Part shown: positions 37,234 through 46,806 of the stretch, in pieces
Layout: every line of letters starts with the position of its first letter
Position numbering within the stretch: position 1 is the stretch's first letter
The notes under the pieces: generated by a model
What the model saw: only the letters and a program-made list of their open reading frames with translations
The model's database searches: none
Told to the model about the DNA's origin: nothing
Assembly (NCBI GenBank): GCA_903837135.1
Contig: CAILTK010000105.1
Location: forward strand, 1 to 64,000
Source of the DNA: an uncultured Caulobacterales bacterium
Lineage (GTDB): Bacteria; Pseudomonadota; Alphaproteobacteria; Caulobacterales; Caulobacteraceae
Direction: 5' to 3'
Length of the DNA: 64,000 bases
Program-made: the position numbers and the translations under genes

Positions 37234-39798
37234 TCAAAAGTCCTGCGACAGGCGGATGCCGATCGTCCGCGGCCGGGTCACGGCCACATAGGGCGGTCCG
37301 TTGCCCGACGCGTTGGTGTTGTTCTCGTAGGCGTATGTGTCGCCCGCGTTCTTGACATAGAGGGTCGCGGTGTAGCGGCGGTAGCGCAGGCCGGCGTGCA
37401 GGTCCACGATGGTCTCCGACGGGAAGTAGGTCGCGTCCGGCACGCTCGAATAATCGCCCTTGGAGTTGGAGACATAGCGGACGCCGCCCCCGATCGACGC
37501 GAACAGCTCGTCTCCGATGCGTCGCTCGTAGGCGATGTTCAGGCTGCCGGTGACATGCGGGCTGCTGGTCAGGTCGTCGCCCTTCAGCGCGTCGAACGCC
37601 GGCGCGTCCTGGCTGAGGGTCGCGTCCACAAAGCCCAGCGCGCCGTCCACGGTGAGCCCCTCCAGCGGCCGGCTCTGGAACGACATCTCTACCCCCTTGC
37701 TTGTGGCGTTCCCGGGGTTGCCGGTGACCACGTAGCGACCGCCGATGAGCATGTTGCCCTGCAGGTTCCGATAGTCGATGAAAAAGGCGCTGGCCTCCAC
37801 CGAGAGCCTGCCGGCGAAGAAGGCCCGCTTCACGCCCAGTTCGTAGTCGTAGAGGTTCTCGGATCCGAACTTGCCGTCGAACCCGGCCGGCGTCACCGCG
37901 TTGGGCGGCAGGATGGAGGGGCCGCCGACCCGGTAGCCCGAGGCGGCGCGGAAGTAGACCGACCCTTCGCCGGAAAAGCGCCAGCTCAGGTCGGCCAGAT
38001 AGGTGAAGGCCCCGTCGCTGGTGCTGGCGTTGGCGTAGGTGCGGGTGGCGGCCGGATGGGCGGCGTTGCCGATTTCGCCGGCGCGCGTCTGCACATAGTG
38101 CTGATCGTAGTCGCTGTAGCGCCCGCCGAGGGTGAGGTAGAGCTGGCGCCAGACGTTCAGCGTGGCGTTGGCGAAGACGGAATACTCCGAATAGCTGGTC
38201 TTCAGGCCCTGGGTGTAGACATCGCCCGCCGGCGTCGCTGTATTGTCAACCGCCCCGGCGGGGGTGTGCGCCAGGATCTGGTAGATCCGGAGCGAGTCCT
38301 CGTGGGTATAAAAGCCGCCCACCAGCCATTGCAGCGGCCCCTTGTCGATGGACGCCAGCCGAAGCTCCTCGGTGACCTTGTGGGTGCCTGAGGTCATGCT
38401 GTTCTGGAGGGTGTCGGACGGGTCCAGCCCGTAGTCGTCGTTGTCGTAACCACTGTCGCCGTAGGCGGTGAAATTCTTGACGTTGGAATAGCTGGTGGTC
38501 GACGCCAGCGTGGCCCAGGGCAACTGATAGTCCAGGGTCGCCGTGTAGAGGCCGTCCTTGGTGAAGCTGCCCTGCTTGTCCTTCAGATAGGTGTCGTACT
38601 TGCCGAAGACCGGCGGCCCGAGCACCCCGCCGGTCTGATCGACGCCGGCGCCGACCGGAATGCTGGTCAGTCCGTTGACGTCCAGCGACTGGACCAGGCC
38701 GCTCACACGGATCTTCAGCGCCTGGATCGGTTGGGCAAGCAGAGACACAAAACCGCCGCGGGCGATGTCGTCGTTGTCGTCGCGCTTGCCGGTGGCCAGG
38801 TTGTCCACGAAGCCGGGATCGCGGCGATAGTAGACATTGCCCTCGATCGCCACCGCATCCTGAACGAGGGGCAGGTTGCCGTGCGCCCGGAACGCGTATC
38901 CCTCCTCGCCGTGATCGATGGAGGAGGTCTCTTCGGTGAAGCCGAAGCTGGTGTTGCGGGTATCCGGCAGCCGGGAGACGTACTTGATCAGGCCGCCCTC
39001 GCTGCCGGAGCCGTAAAGCGTCCCCTGCGGGCCCTTCAGCACCTCGATCTGCTTCAGGCTGGACGGATCGAGATCCGGCTGCAGGTTGGCGCCGCTGGCG
39101 AAGCTGGTCGACGAGCCGAACGGCGCGTCGTCTATATAGACCCCCACGGTGCTGCCGCCGCCGACCGAGGTGATGCCCCGGATATAGATCCGCGCGCTGC
39201 CGGTGGCGCCGTTGCTGACGAGGACCACATTCGGCAGGTATCCGATGTAGTCGGTGAGCTGGTTGGCGCTGGTGTCGTTCAGGAACTTACTGGTCACCAC
39301 GTCCATCGCCACGGGAACGGTGCTGATCCGCTCCTGGCGCTTGTTGGCGGTGACCACGATCTCTTCGGCCGGTTCGACCGCGGACGGTTCGAGCGTCGCC
39401 GGGCTCGCGAGCTGAGGGCTGACCGGTTGCGGCGCCGGCTCGGCGTAGGCGATGCGGGTGGGATGCGGCGTCGCGATGCGATAGCCGCCGGCCGGGTTCG
39501 GAACCGCCTGCAGGTCCGTGCCGCGCAGCAGCCGGTTCAGACCGTCGCTGATGGTCATCGACCCGCTGAGCGGCAGGGACTGCTTGCCGGCGGTAAGGCC
39601 GGGCGCGACCACGATCAGGACGTCGGACTGGCGCGAGAAATCGAGGATCGCCGCGGAGAGGGGCTGCGCGGGGATGTCGTAGCGTCTCACGGAGGCCTGG
39701 GCTTGGGCCAGGGCCGGCGGCGCGGCCGCGAGCAAGGCGAGCAGGGATCCCGCCGTCGTCCACCCGCGCATGGCGCGGCCCGTCGATCGCTTGTTCAT
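37234..39798 (-). CDS. TonB-dependent receptor with N-terminal STN domain
   Basis: This is an 854-residue outer-membrane protein. The signal peptide ends near ALAQAQA (about 35), then comes an STN domain (about 38-95; YDIPAQPLSAAILDFSRQSD), a Pro-rich linker, a TonB box/plug (EEIVVTANKRQERISTVPVAM; YIRGITSVGGGSTVGVYIDD; KGPQGTLYGSGSEGG) and a barrel ending IGIRLSQDF. The plug is of the type seen in receptors of oligosaccharide, peptide or xenobiotic uptake in Caulobacterales and sphingomonads. ATG 39798 has a GGGGGAAGCGGG ribosome site. FecR and sigma genes precede it and an M61 peptidase follows with an overlap or near overlap. Confidence 0.93.
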   Translation of the reverse strand: MNKRSTGRAMRGWTTAGSLLALLAAAPPALAQAQASVRRYDIPAQPLSAAILDFSRQSDVLIVVAPGLTAGKQSLPLSGSMTISDGLNRLLRGTDLQAVPNPAGGYRIATPHPTRIAYAEPAPQPVSPQLASPATLEPSAVEPAEEIVVTANKRQERISTVPVAMDVVTSKFLNDTSANQLTDYIGYLPNVVLVSNGATGSARIYIRGITSVGGGSTVGVYIDDAPFGSSTSFASGANLQPDLDPSSLKQIEVLKGPQGTLYGSGSEGGLIKYVSRLPDTRNTSFGFTEETSSIDHGEEGYAFRAHGNLPLVQDAVAIEGNVYYRRDPGFVDNLATGKRDDNDDIARGGFVSLLAQPIQALKIRVSGLVQSLDVNGLTSIPVGAGVDQTGGVLGPPVFGKYDTYLKDKQGSFTKDGLYTATLDYQLPWATLASTTSYSNVKNFTAYGDSGYDNDDYGLDPSDTLQNSMTSGTHKVTEELRLASIDKGPLQWLVGGFYTHEDSLRIYQILAHTPAGAVDNTATPAGDVYTQGLKTSYSEYSVFANATLNVWRQLYLTLGGRYSDYDQHYVQTRAGEIGNAAHPAATRTYANASTSDGAFTYLADLSWRFSGEGSVYFRAASGYRVGGPSILPPNAVTPAGFDGKFGSENLYDYELGVKRAFFAGRLSVEASAFFIDYRNLQGNMLIGGRYVVTGNPGNATSKGVEMSFQSRPLEGLTVDGALGFVDATLSQDAPAFDALKGDDLTSSPHVTGSLNIAYERRIGDELFASIGGGVRYVSNSKGDYSSVPDATYFPSETIVDLHAGLRYRRYTATLYVKNAGDTYAYENNTNASGNGPPYVAVTRPRTIGIRLSQDF

Positions 39799-39924
39799 TC
39801 CCGCTTCCCCCGACTTCAATGTGCCGCGGCGGGGCTCCAACGCCCCCCGCATTCATCAGACGTGCGGACGCGTCCGATCGTCAGGGCTCCGATGTATTTT
39901 TCCGATGACGCCCCCCGCGAGGGT

Positions 39925-40941
39925 TCAGTCCGCGCCGCGCGGTTTCACCAGGAACCGGCCGCCGTCCGCTTCGCTGGCCTGGACCGGAAGGGTAGCGCTG
40001 AGGGCGCCCATGAAGGCCGGGACTTCGCTGGTCTTGAAGGAGGCTGTCACGCGCAGGTCGCCGATGGCGCCGTCGGCCAGTCGAACGCCGGGACCGTAGT
40101 AGCGGTTCAGGTCCGCAACCACATCGGCCAGCCTGACGTCGTCGAACACCAGCCGACCCTCCCGCCACGCGCCGCCGGACTGCGCCGGAAGCTCGACCAC
40201 CTTGGCCGTGTCCATGTCGCCGCGCGCCGGCGCCCGCGCCAGGTCCGCCCGATGGCCGGCGGCCACGAAGCTAAGCGTGGCGCCGGGGGCGGCCCCCGAT
40301 CGGCTGATCTGCACCATGCCTTCGGTCACGGCCACGCGAACCGTGGCGCGCGCCATGTCGATGTCGAACTTGGTGCCGACGTCCCTGACCACCGAGGGAC
40401 CGGCCTCGACGACGAAGGGCCGTGAAGGGTTGTGGACCACGTCGAAGAAGGCCTCGCCGCGGGCCAGCCGGATGCGGCGTTCCCCCGCGGTGTAGCGCAC
40501 CGAAATGGCGGACCGGGGCCCGAGGGTGACGCTCGATCCGTCGGCCAGCGAGACGATGCGCATCTCCGACAGGCCCGTCCGGTAGGACTCGCCGGTCAGG
40601 AGGCCGGATGCGGGCAGGACGGCGATCACCACGGCGGCTGCGGCCGCGGCCGCGGCGGCGCCGAACGCCAGGGCGGGCCTGCCGCCCCGGCCGCGCCGTT
40701 CGTGCAGGGGCGCGACCCCCGGCAAGCCGTCCAATCCCGTCAAACCGGGCCCGAGCTCGGGAATGTCGTTCCAGGTCAGGCGCATGTCCTCGTAGGCGGC
40801 CGCGTGGCGCGGATCCTCGGACAGCCAGGCGTCGAACGCCCGCCGGCCTGTAGGGTCAAGGCCATCCTCCTCGATCCTGATCAGCCACAGGCTGGCCTGC
40901 CGGTCGATTCGTTCTTGCCGGGGCGTGGTCTGGCGGGTCAT
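39925..40941 (-). CDS. FecR family anti-sigma factor
   Basis: This 338-residue protein has a DUF4880-type N-terminus (QASLWLIRIEEDGLDPTGRRAF), one transmembrane helix (about 92-112), a FecR domain (MRIVSLADGSSVTLGPRSAI, RGEAFFDVVHNPSRPF) and a C-terminal STN-like segment (DLRVTASFKTSEVPAFMGAL). ATG 40941 overlaps the sigma stop by 4 nt. It partners the upstream sigma factor and senses the downstream STN receptor, as in the Fec paradigm. Confidence 0.93.
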   Translation of the reverse strand: MTRQTTPRQERIDRQASLWLIRIEEDGLDPTGRRAFDAWLSEDPRHAAAYEDMRLTWNDIPELGPGLTGLDGLPGVAPLHERRGRGGRPALAFGAAAAAAAAAVVIAVLPASGLLTGESYRTGLSEMRIVSLADGSSVTLGPRSAISVRYTAGERRIRLARGEAFFDVVHNPSRPFVVEAGPSVVRDVGTKFDIDMARATVRVAVTEGMVQISRSGAAPGATLSFVAAGHRADLARAPARGDMDTAKVVELPAQSGGAWREGRLVFDDVRLADVVADLNRYYGPGVRLADGAIGDLRVTASFKTSEVPAFMGALSATLPVQASEADGGRFLVKPRGAD

Positions 40942-41513
40942 GCGTCGCCGTCCGCGGCGCGCAGGGCGCGCTGGCACACCACCATCGCCTCGGCCAGGCG
41001 CATCTTCACCAAGGTCGGCGAACAGCCGAGGCGACGGGCGATGTCGGCGCAGCTCATGCCGTTGATGCGGTTCATGATCAGCACTTCCCTACGCCGCGGG
41101 TCCATCTCGCGGATGGCGCGGTCGATCACCTGCAGACGCTCTCTCCCCGTAAGGACGCGCTCGGCGTCGAAAGCGTCAACCCCTTCGGTGTCGTGCGCCG
41201 CTTCCTGCGCGTGACGTCGGCGCACCTTGGCCGCCCGGTGGTGGTCGAGCACGAAGTTTCGCGCCGAGCGCGTCAGGAAGGCGTAGGCGTCCTCGACCTT
41301 GGCTTTGTCCTCCAGCCGCGCATAGCGTTCGAACGCCGCCTGGACGGCGTCGTCGGGGTCGGGCGGGCCGCTGCCGAACTGTCGCTGGATCAGCCGACGG
41401 ATCGCCAGCGAATGGCGACGATAGAGGAAGTCGAGACCTTCCAGATAGTCGTCGGACGCGGCCGCCGCGCCGAGCGCGACCGAAACACCGGAAGGAGTCT
41501 TTGAGCCCGTCAC
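40938..41513 (-). CDS. ECF RNA polymerase sigma factor (FecI-like)
   Basis: The protein has about 191 residues. Region 2 (FLYRRHSLAIRRLIQRQFG; DDAVQAAFERYARLED; AYAFLTRSARNFVLDHHR) and region 4 (IREMDPRRREVLIMNRINGMSCADIARRLGCSPTLVKMRL) are clear. The start is uncertain: GTG 41513 gives normal length, while the frame stays open to 41705 through a repetitive, Arg-rich stretch that is probably untranslated. It overlaps FecR by 4 nt. The gene is divergent from an acyl-CoA dehydrogenase, with about 280 nt between them. Confidence 0.88.
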   Translation of the reverse strand: MTGSKTPSGVSVALGAAAASDDYLEGLDFLYRRHSLAIRRLIQRQFGSGPPDPDDAVQAAFERYARLEDKAKVEDAYAFLTRSARNFVLDHHRAAKVRRRHAQEAAHDTEGVDAFDAERVLTGRERLQVIDRAIREMDPRRREVLIMNRINGMSCADIARRLGCSPTLVKMRLAEAMVVCQRALRAADGDA

Positions 41514-41796
41514 CGCCGCCCGATCGCCGCCATCGACACGGGCCCGTCGTATTACCAACCACCGCTGGTCGCCAAGGCGATGGATGCGCGCGACCGGTCG
41601 GGACGGCGCCCCGCTCCCGATCCGGTCAGCCTGGGCCCCGACCGCGGCCAGGGCGCCTGAGGTCTGGGCGCCCGAGGTCTGGGCGCCTCTCCCCGGTCCG
41701 CGCAACTATCGACCGCTCGTGGCGCGAAACCGTGATACCGGATAATCCAAAAGCCGATCGCGGCCCGGACGTGGCCGATGCAGGAAGGATAGCGCC

Positions 41797-43065
41797 ATGA
41801 ACGCTCAGACCATCACCGCCACCTCGATGTTCGGGCTCGATCCGAACGACCCGCTCAACGACCTGCGCATGAGCGACAAGGCCATGCCGCTCTACACCCA
41901 CGTCAAGCGCTTCATCGCCGAGACGGTCGAGCCGATGTACGCCGAATATGTCCGCCTCGGCGAAGGCTGGACCGAGCGCTGGCAATTCGCGCCGGGCCAG
42001 CTCGAGGTGCTCGAGGTGGCCAAGAACAAAGCCAAGGCCGAGGGCCTGTGGAACTTCTTCCTGCCCGACTCCGAGACCGGCGAGGGGCTCTCGAACCTCG
42101 ACTACGCCTATATCGCCGTCGAGCTCGGCAAGTCGCCGCTGGCCTCCGAGGTGATGAACTGCGCCGCGCCCGACACCGGCAATATGGAGGTGTTGGAGCG
42201 CGTCGGCACGGAGGCGCAGAAGGAGCGCTGGCTGAAGCCGCTCCTGAATGGGGAGATCCGCTCGGCCTACGCCATGACCGAGCCGGACGTCGCCTCGTCC
42301 GACGCCAAGAACATCCGCACCGCCGCCGTGCTCGACGGCGAGGACTGGGTGATCAACGGCGAGAAATACTACATCTCCGGCGCCGGCGATCCGCGCTGCA
42401 AGATCATGATCGTCATGGTCAGGACCAATCCCGACGCCGCCCCCCACCAGCAGCAGTCGCAGATCCTGGTGCCGACCGACGCGCCCGGCGTGAAGATCCT
42501 CGGGCCGATGGAGGTGTTCGGACACGATCACGCCCCGCGCGGACACATGCACATCCGCTTCGACAACGTCCGCGTGCCGCGCGAGAACATCCTGCTCGGC
42601 GAAGGCCGCGGGTTCGAGATCTCCCAGCTGCGGCTGGGCCCCGGCCGCATCCACCACTGCATGCGCACCATCGGCAAGGCCGAGCGCGCCCTCGACCTGA
42701 TGGTGTCGCGCGGCCTGTCGCGCGAAGCCTTCGGCAAGCCCCTGATCATGCTCGGCGGCAACCTCGAGAAGGTGTCGCGGGCGCGGATCGAGATCGAGGC
42801 CATGCGGCTGATGGTGCTCAAGGCCGCCAAGGCGATGGACGTGCTCGGCAACAAACAGGCGCGCATCTGGGTCAGCATGGTCAAGGCCATGGTGCCGGAA
42901 AAAGCCTGCCAGATCATCGATCAGGCGATCCAGATCCACGGCGCCACCGGCATCTCCCAGTGGACCCCGCTGGCCGACCTCTACACCGACGTGCGCCACC
43001 TGCGCTTCGCCGACGGCCCCGACGAGGTCCACCACATGGTGGTCGGCCGCAACGAGCTGCGCTGA
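41797..43065 (+). CDS. Acyl-CoA dehydrogenase (ACAD10/11-like)
   Basis: This is a 422-residue flavin enzyme with the ACAD folds: MTEPDVASSDAKNIRT (FAD-binding beta-domain), WVINGEKYYISGAGDPRCK, then a C-terminal helical domain with GRIHHCMRTIGKAERALDLM and QIHGATGISQWTPLADLYTDVRHLRFADGPDEVH. The pattern resembles ACAD10/11 and related long-chain or hydroxyacyl-CoA dehydrogenases more than FadE. It is alone on its strand, between a sigma factor and a convergent hydrolase. Confidence 0.92.
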   Translation: MNAQTITATSMFGLDPNDPLNDLRMSDKAMPLYTHVKRFIAETVEPMYAEYVRLGEGWTERWQFAPGQLEVLEVAKNKAKAEGLWNFFLPDSETGEGLSNLDYAYIAVELGKSPLASEVMNCAAPDTGNMEVLERVGTEAQKERWLKPLLNGEIRSAYAMTEPDVASSDAKNIRTAAVLDGEDWVINGEKYYISGAGDPRCKIMIVMVRTNPDAAPHQQQSQILVPTDAPGVKILGPMEVFGHDHAPRGHMHIRFDNVRVPRENILLGEGRGFEISQLRLGPGRIHHCMRTIGKAERALDLMVSRGLSREAFGKPLIMLGGNLEKVSRARIEIEAMRLMVLKAAKAMDVLGNKQARIWVSMVKAMVPEKACQIIDQAIQIHGATGISQWTPLADLYTDVRHLRFADGPDEVHHMVVGRNELR

Positions 43066-43094
43066 GCCGCGGGCGGGTCGCGGCCGACCGCCCG

Positions 43095-43928
43095 TTACCG
43101 GCGCCGCATCCAGGCGTCGATCCGGCCGACGACGTCGGGCTCCATGCCGTAATAGCCGTGCGGGCTGAGCGAGCCGCAGGGCTTGCGCGAACGCTCGACG
43201 CCGCCCGCCACCGAGAGCACCTGAACGGCCGCACGCGTCATCGCGGCGGCGATCCGCGGCGCGTCCTGCGGCGGGGCGACGTCGCAGCGGTCGTCCTGGT
43301 TGGCGACCACCAGGGCGGGCGCCCGCACGGCCTGCGGCGAGGCGCTGAACACGGTCTCGCCGCTTGCGCCCAGGCGGGAGACGGACTCGGTCAGCACCAC
43401 GCCGGCGATCTCGCCCGGCCCGGCATGGGCGGCGCCGTTCATGGCCGCGATCGACCCCTGGCTCGTGCCGAGCAGGAAGACCGGCCCCGGCGCCTGCTGG
43501 TGGGCGAAGCGGACCAGGTCCAGCACCACGGCGGCGTAGTCCGGCGCGCTGCGTAGACCCCTCAGGTTCTCCCGATCCACCGTGTCGGGGATCAGCACCG
43601 CATAGCCGCGCTGGACCCACAGGGCCTGGGTGCGGACCACGAAATTGTCGCCGTGAAGGACATCGCCGTCGCGGCGCAGGCCCACGTCGCCGGCGCCGCC
43701 GGGCAGCATGACGATGCTCGCCCTGGGCCGCGGCGGCGCAGCGTAGAGCACGCGCTGGCGCGTCCCGCCGGGAAGGGTAAGCGTCACCACCCGTTCGTCC
43801 AGGGCCGACTCCGCGCCGGGATCGGTTCGGTGTCGCCATCCGCTCGCCCCGGTCTGCGCCGTCGCCAGGCCTGGGATCAGCGCCGCGGTCAGCAGGGCGG
43901 CGCAGAGGATGTCGCGGGTGTTCGTCAT
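43095..43928 (-). CDS. Exported alpha/beta hydrolase
   Basis: This 277-residue protein has a signal peptide (TRDILCAALLTAALIPGLATAQ). The alpha/beta-hydrolase fold shows ASIVMLPGGAGDVG (oxyanion region), the nucleophile elbow FLLGTSQGSIA, Asp in VVANQDDRCD, and His in LSPHGYYGME. It resembles periplasmic dienelactone-hydrolase-like or peptidase-like proteins of unknown substrate. ATG 43928 is chosen because it begins the signal peptide. It is divergent from the next hydrolase-like gene. Confidence 0.8.
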   Translation of the reverse strand: MTNTRDILCAALLTAALIPGLATAQTGASGWRHRTDPGAESALDERVVTLTLPGGTRQRVLYAAPPRPRASIVMLPGGAGDVGLRRDGDVLHGDNFVVRTQALWVQRGYAVLIPDTVDRENLRGLRSAPDYAAVVLDLVRFAHQQAPGPVFLLGTSQGSIAAMNGAAHAGPGEIAGVVLTESVSRLGASGETVFSASPQAVRAPALVVANQDDRCDVAPPQDAPRIAAAMTRAAVQVLSVAGGVERSRKPCGSLSPHGYYGMEPDVVGRIDAWMRRR

Positions 43929-44167
43929 GGGCTCAGGAACCTCTCGTATCGCGGCGCCTTGCGCGCATCGCCCTCCCTTCATCGGCCAGGGCGGCTGAAC
44001 CGCGCGAAAGACCGGCGTTCATCCACGCTTCAGGCGCGCTTCAGGCCCGTAGGATCGGTGCGTGCGCCGCGGAAACCGCGGATCGGAAGGGGCCCGCGAC
44101 GGTTATGCCACCGAAGGCGGCGAAACAGACGCAAGGCACGCGCCCCGACGTGATGGAGAATGACCGA

Positions 44168-45058
44168 ATGATCCGCGCTTGCGCCGTGCTGGGCTTCGTG
44201 TCGGCCGCTCTGGCGCTCGCGCCGCCGGCCGGCGCGCGGTCGCCCGCCTATGAACTCCAGCCCTCCAAGGCCGATCCGGGCGTCAGGGCGTTCGATGATC
44301 CGAGCTACGCCCTGATCGGCGCGGGCGGCGGCGGCGACGTTCCCTTGGTGGTGTTCCTGCCTGGCACCGGCGGCAAGCCGCGCGGCGGCGCGGCCCTGCT
44401 GAGCGTCATCGCCGGCCAGGGCTATCGCGTGATCGGCCTCGGCTATGACGACACGCCGGCGGTGGCGCAGGTCTGCCCCGCCGATCCGGACCCGGACTGT
44501 TCGGAGAGCTTCCGCCGCATGCGGGTCGATGGGGCGGGCCACGCCGTCGTCAGCAATCCGCCCGCCGAGGCGATCACCGCCCGGCTTGCCGCCCAGCTGG
44601 CGATGCTGGCGCGCACCGCGCCGAACGAGCACTGGGAGCGCTATCTCGCCGACGGCCAGCCGCGCTGGGATCGCATCGTCGTCTCCGGCCTGTCCCAGGG
44701 CGCCGGCATGGCCGCCTACATCGCCAAGCATCACGCGGTCTGTCGGGTGGTGCTGTTCTCCAGTCCGTGGGACGTGACCGGCCCCGACCATCATCCGGCG
44801 CCCTGGCTCAGCCAGCCCAGCCAGACGCCGCCCGACCGCTGGTGGGCGGAGTATCACGCGAAGGAGAACACCGCCGGCCTGATCCGCGCCGCCTACGCCG
44901 CGCTGCAGATTCCGCCTGACCACATCCGGGTCTTCACCCAGGATATTCCGAGCGATTTCCGCGGAAACTCACCCAACCCGTATCACGTGAACACCATCCG
45001 CGACCTCCGCTATGCACCCGACTGGCGGATCATGTTCGGCCGCGCGACCGGACAATAG
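44168..45058 (+). CDS. Exported alpha/beta hydrolase-fold protein, substrate unknown
   Basis: This is a 296-residue secreted protein (signal peptide about 1-24, ending PPAGARS). Visible features are PLVVFLPGTGGKPRG (oxyanion strand), a Cys pair in VCPADPDPDC, and the nucleophile elbow VVSGLSQGAGMAAYIA. ATG 44168 is preferred because GGAG lies 9 nt upstream; an in-frame ATG at 44153 is possible. It converges with the PBP4-type gene, with only 4 nt between the stops. Confidence 0.75.
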   Translation: MIRACAVLGFVSAALALAPPAGARSPAYELQPSKADPGVRAFDDPSYALIGAGGGGDVPLVVFLPGTGGKPRGGAALLSVIAGQGYRVIGLGYDDTPAVAQVCPADPDPDCSESFRRMRVDGAGHAVVSNPPAEAITARLAAQLAMLARTAPNEHWERYLADGQPRWDRIVVSGLSQGAGMAAYIAKHHAVCRVVLFSSPWDVTGPDHHPAPWLSQPSQTPPDRWWAEYHAKENTAGLIRAAYAALQIPPDHIRVFTQDIPSDFRGNSPNPYHVNTIRDLRYAPDWRIMFGRATGQ

Positions 45059-45062
45059 CCGG

Positions 45063-46679
45063 TTACCGTCCGCTCGCCGTCTCCAGCGTCGGTCGATCGA
45101 TCGGCAGGGCGTAGGCGGCGGAGGCGATCTCGCCGAGGGCCTGGCCGGCGAGCTCGGTGAGCGGGCGCTCGTCGCGGAGCTCCACGTGGTTGACGTAGAG
45201 GGCGATGGCGTAGCGCTTGCCGGACGGCGTGGTGGTGTAGCCGGCCAGCCCCTTGCCGATCAGCATCGGCCGGGCGTTGAGCAGGTCCATGCCGGTGTAG
45301 GTGCCGGTCTTGGCGAAGACGTGTCCGGCGCCGGGCGCATCCCTCTGGATATTCACCAGGGTGCCGTCGCGCCCGAGGATCGGCAGGGCCCGCTTGAACG
45401 CCGCAAACTCCGGCTGGGCGGCCATGAAGGCCAGGTAGCGGACCATGAAGTCCGGCGAGTAGAAGGCCGCCGACGCTCCGCCCGCGCCGTCCGACTGCGA
45501 AGCGCCGGTGAGGTCGAGCCCGGCCTTGGTCAGCATGGCGTTCTCGAGCGCGAAGCCCTTGGCGTCGATCGCCTTGGCGGCCTTGCCGACCAGGGCGCCG
45601 ACGATGAACGGAGTCATGCTGGCGTGGAGGTTGTGGCTGACCTTGAGGGTCACCTTCACCTCTTCGGTGAGCGGCGCGGAGACGTGCTCGGCCACACGAT
45701 ACCGCGGCTGGCGCCAGGCGGCGGTCGCCGCGCCGTCCTTCACCGTCGCGGGCGCGCCCGCGACCGCGACGCCGAGGTCCTTCAGCGCCAGGGTCAGGAC
45801 CGTCCCGGCGTAACGCGAGGGGCTCGAGACCGGATAGCCGTAGATGGCGGGCCCGCTCGCCTGGCCCATGGAGCCGTCGAGGGTCACGGTCTGCGAGCCG
45901 TCCGGATTGTCCACCGTCTCGCCGCCCTCGAAGGTCAGCTTGGTTCCGGCGACGGTCCGGGTCCGGTTCTCGAAGCGGAGGTAGGGGACCTGCGGCGAGA
46001 CCGTGATGTCGAGCGGGGCGCCGAGGGTCGGACCCGGCCTGAAGGTGAGGTCGACGACGTTGTCGTTGACGGCGATCGGCGAGATCACCACCCCGGTGCC
46101 GAGCTCGCGCTCGCCCTCGGGAAACAGGCTGACGTCCACCAGCACCCGGCCGGCCACCCGCTTGACGCCCGCGGCCGCGATCTGTTTCGCCAGTCCTCGG
46201 ATCACCGCCAGCGGGTCGCCGGGGATCAGCCGCGACTCCACGCCGCCATAGGTGTGGTCCTCGTCGGCGAAGGCGAGGGTTCCGTCCGCCTGCTCGCGGT
46301 TCGACAGGTTGGGATCGCCGCTCGCCACCAGCACGAGGTCGCCGTTCAGCACTCCATCGGGGCCGATCTCGCCGGTGCGATAGACAGGGGTGTGGAAGCG
46401 GTAGTCCGCGCCGAGCAGCTTCAGGGCCGTCCCCTCGGTGAGCAGCTTGGTGGTCGAGCCGGGCGTGAACAGGGCGTCGGGGTTCAGGGCGAACACGGGC
46501 GCCTGCGTATCCAGCGAGTAGATCTCAACCCCGAACGAGGCGTGCTTGAACTCCGGCCGGGCCATCACCGCCCGCAGCGCCTCGGTGAAGGTCTTCGGCG
46601 CGGCGCGCTCGGCGACGGCGCCGGACGCCGGCGCTCCGGCGAGGACGCCGGCAAGGGCGAGGCAAAGAAGTCTGTTCAC
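45063..46679 (-). CDS. dacB: D-alanyl-D-alanine carboxypeptidase/endopeptidase (PBP4, S13)
   Basis: This is a 538-residue periplasmic penicillin-binding protein. A signal peptide (about 1-23) is followed by the SxxK motif Ser75-Thr-Thr-Lys78 in FTPGSTTKLL, a large inserted domain, the SxN motif in VSHNLHASM, and the KTG motif in FAKTGTYTG. This is the PBP4/DacB pattern, which trims or cleaves peptidoglycan peptide bridges. GTG 46679 is chosen for the signal peptide and a GGAG 9 nt upstream. It lies 127 nt downstream of the RiPP-like operon on the same strand, so read-through is possible but not evident. Confidence 0.9.
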   Translation of the reverse strand: MNRLLCLALAGVLAGAPASGAVAERAAPKTFTEALRAVMARPEFKHASFGVEIYSLDTQAPVFALNPDALFTPGSTTKLLTEGTALKLLGADYRFHTPVYRTGEIGPDGVLNGDLVLVASGDPNLSNREQADGTLAFADEDHTYGGVESRLIPGDPLAVIRGLAKQIAAAGVKRVAGRVLVDVSLFPEGERELGTGVVISPIAVNDNVVDLTFRPGPTLGAPLDITVSPQVPYLRFENRTRTVAGTKLTFEGGETVDNPDGSQTVTLDGSMGQASGPAIYGYPVSSPSRYAGTVLTLALKDLGVAVAGAPATVKDGAATAAWRQPRYRVAEHVSAPLTEEVKVTLKVSHNLHASMTPFIVGALVGKAAKAIDAKGFALENAMLTKAGLDLTGASQSDGAGGASAAFYSPDFMVRYLAFMAAQPEFAAFKRALPILGRDGTLVNIQRDAPGAGHVFAKTGTYTGMDLLNARPMLIGKGLAGYTTTPSGKRYAIALYVNHVELRDERPLTELAGQALGEIASAAYALPIDRPTLETASGR

Positions 46680-46806
46680 CGCCGACTCCGGGAAAGGGAC
46701 GGGCGCATGAAGGCATGAGGCCGCTTCCAACGCCAGTCGCTTGGCGCGGCCCCGGCCTGTGACGCCCGCATTGCACGCTGCGGCGTCAAAGCCGCATTCT
46801 TCCGCC

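Noticed and set aside
41514-41705. N-terminal extension of the second sigma factor
   Set aside because: The stretch is Arg/Gly-rich with a direct repeat (AQTSG twice) and has no family similarity; the GTG at 41513 gives normal ECF length.
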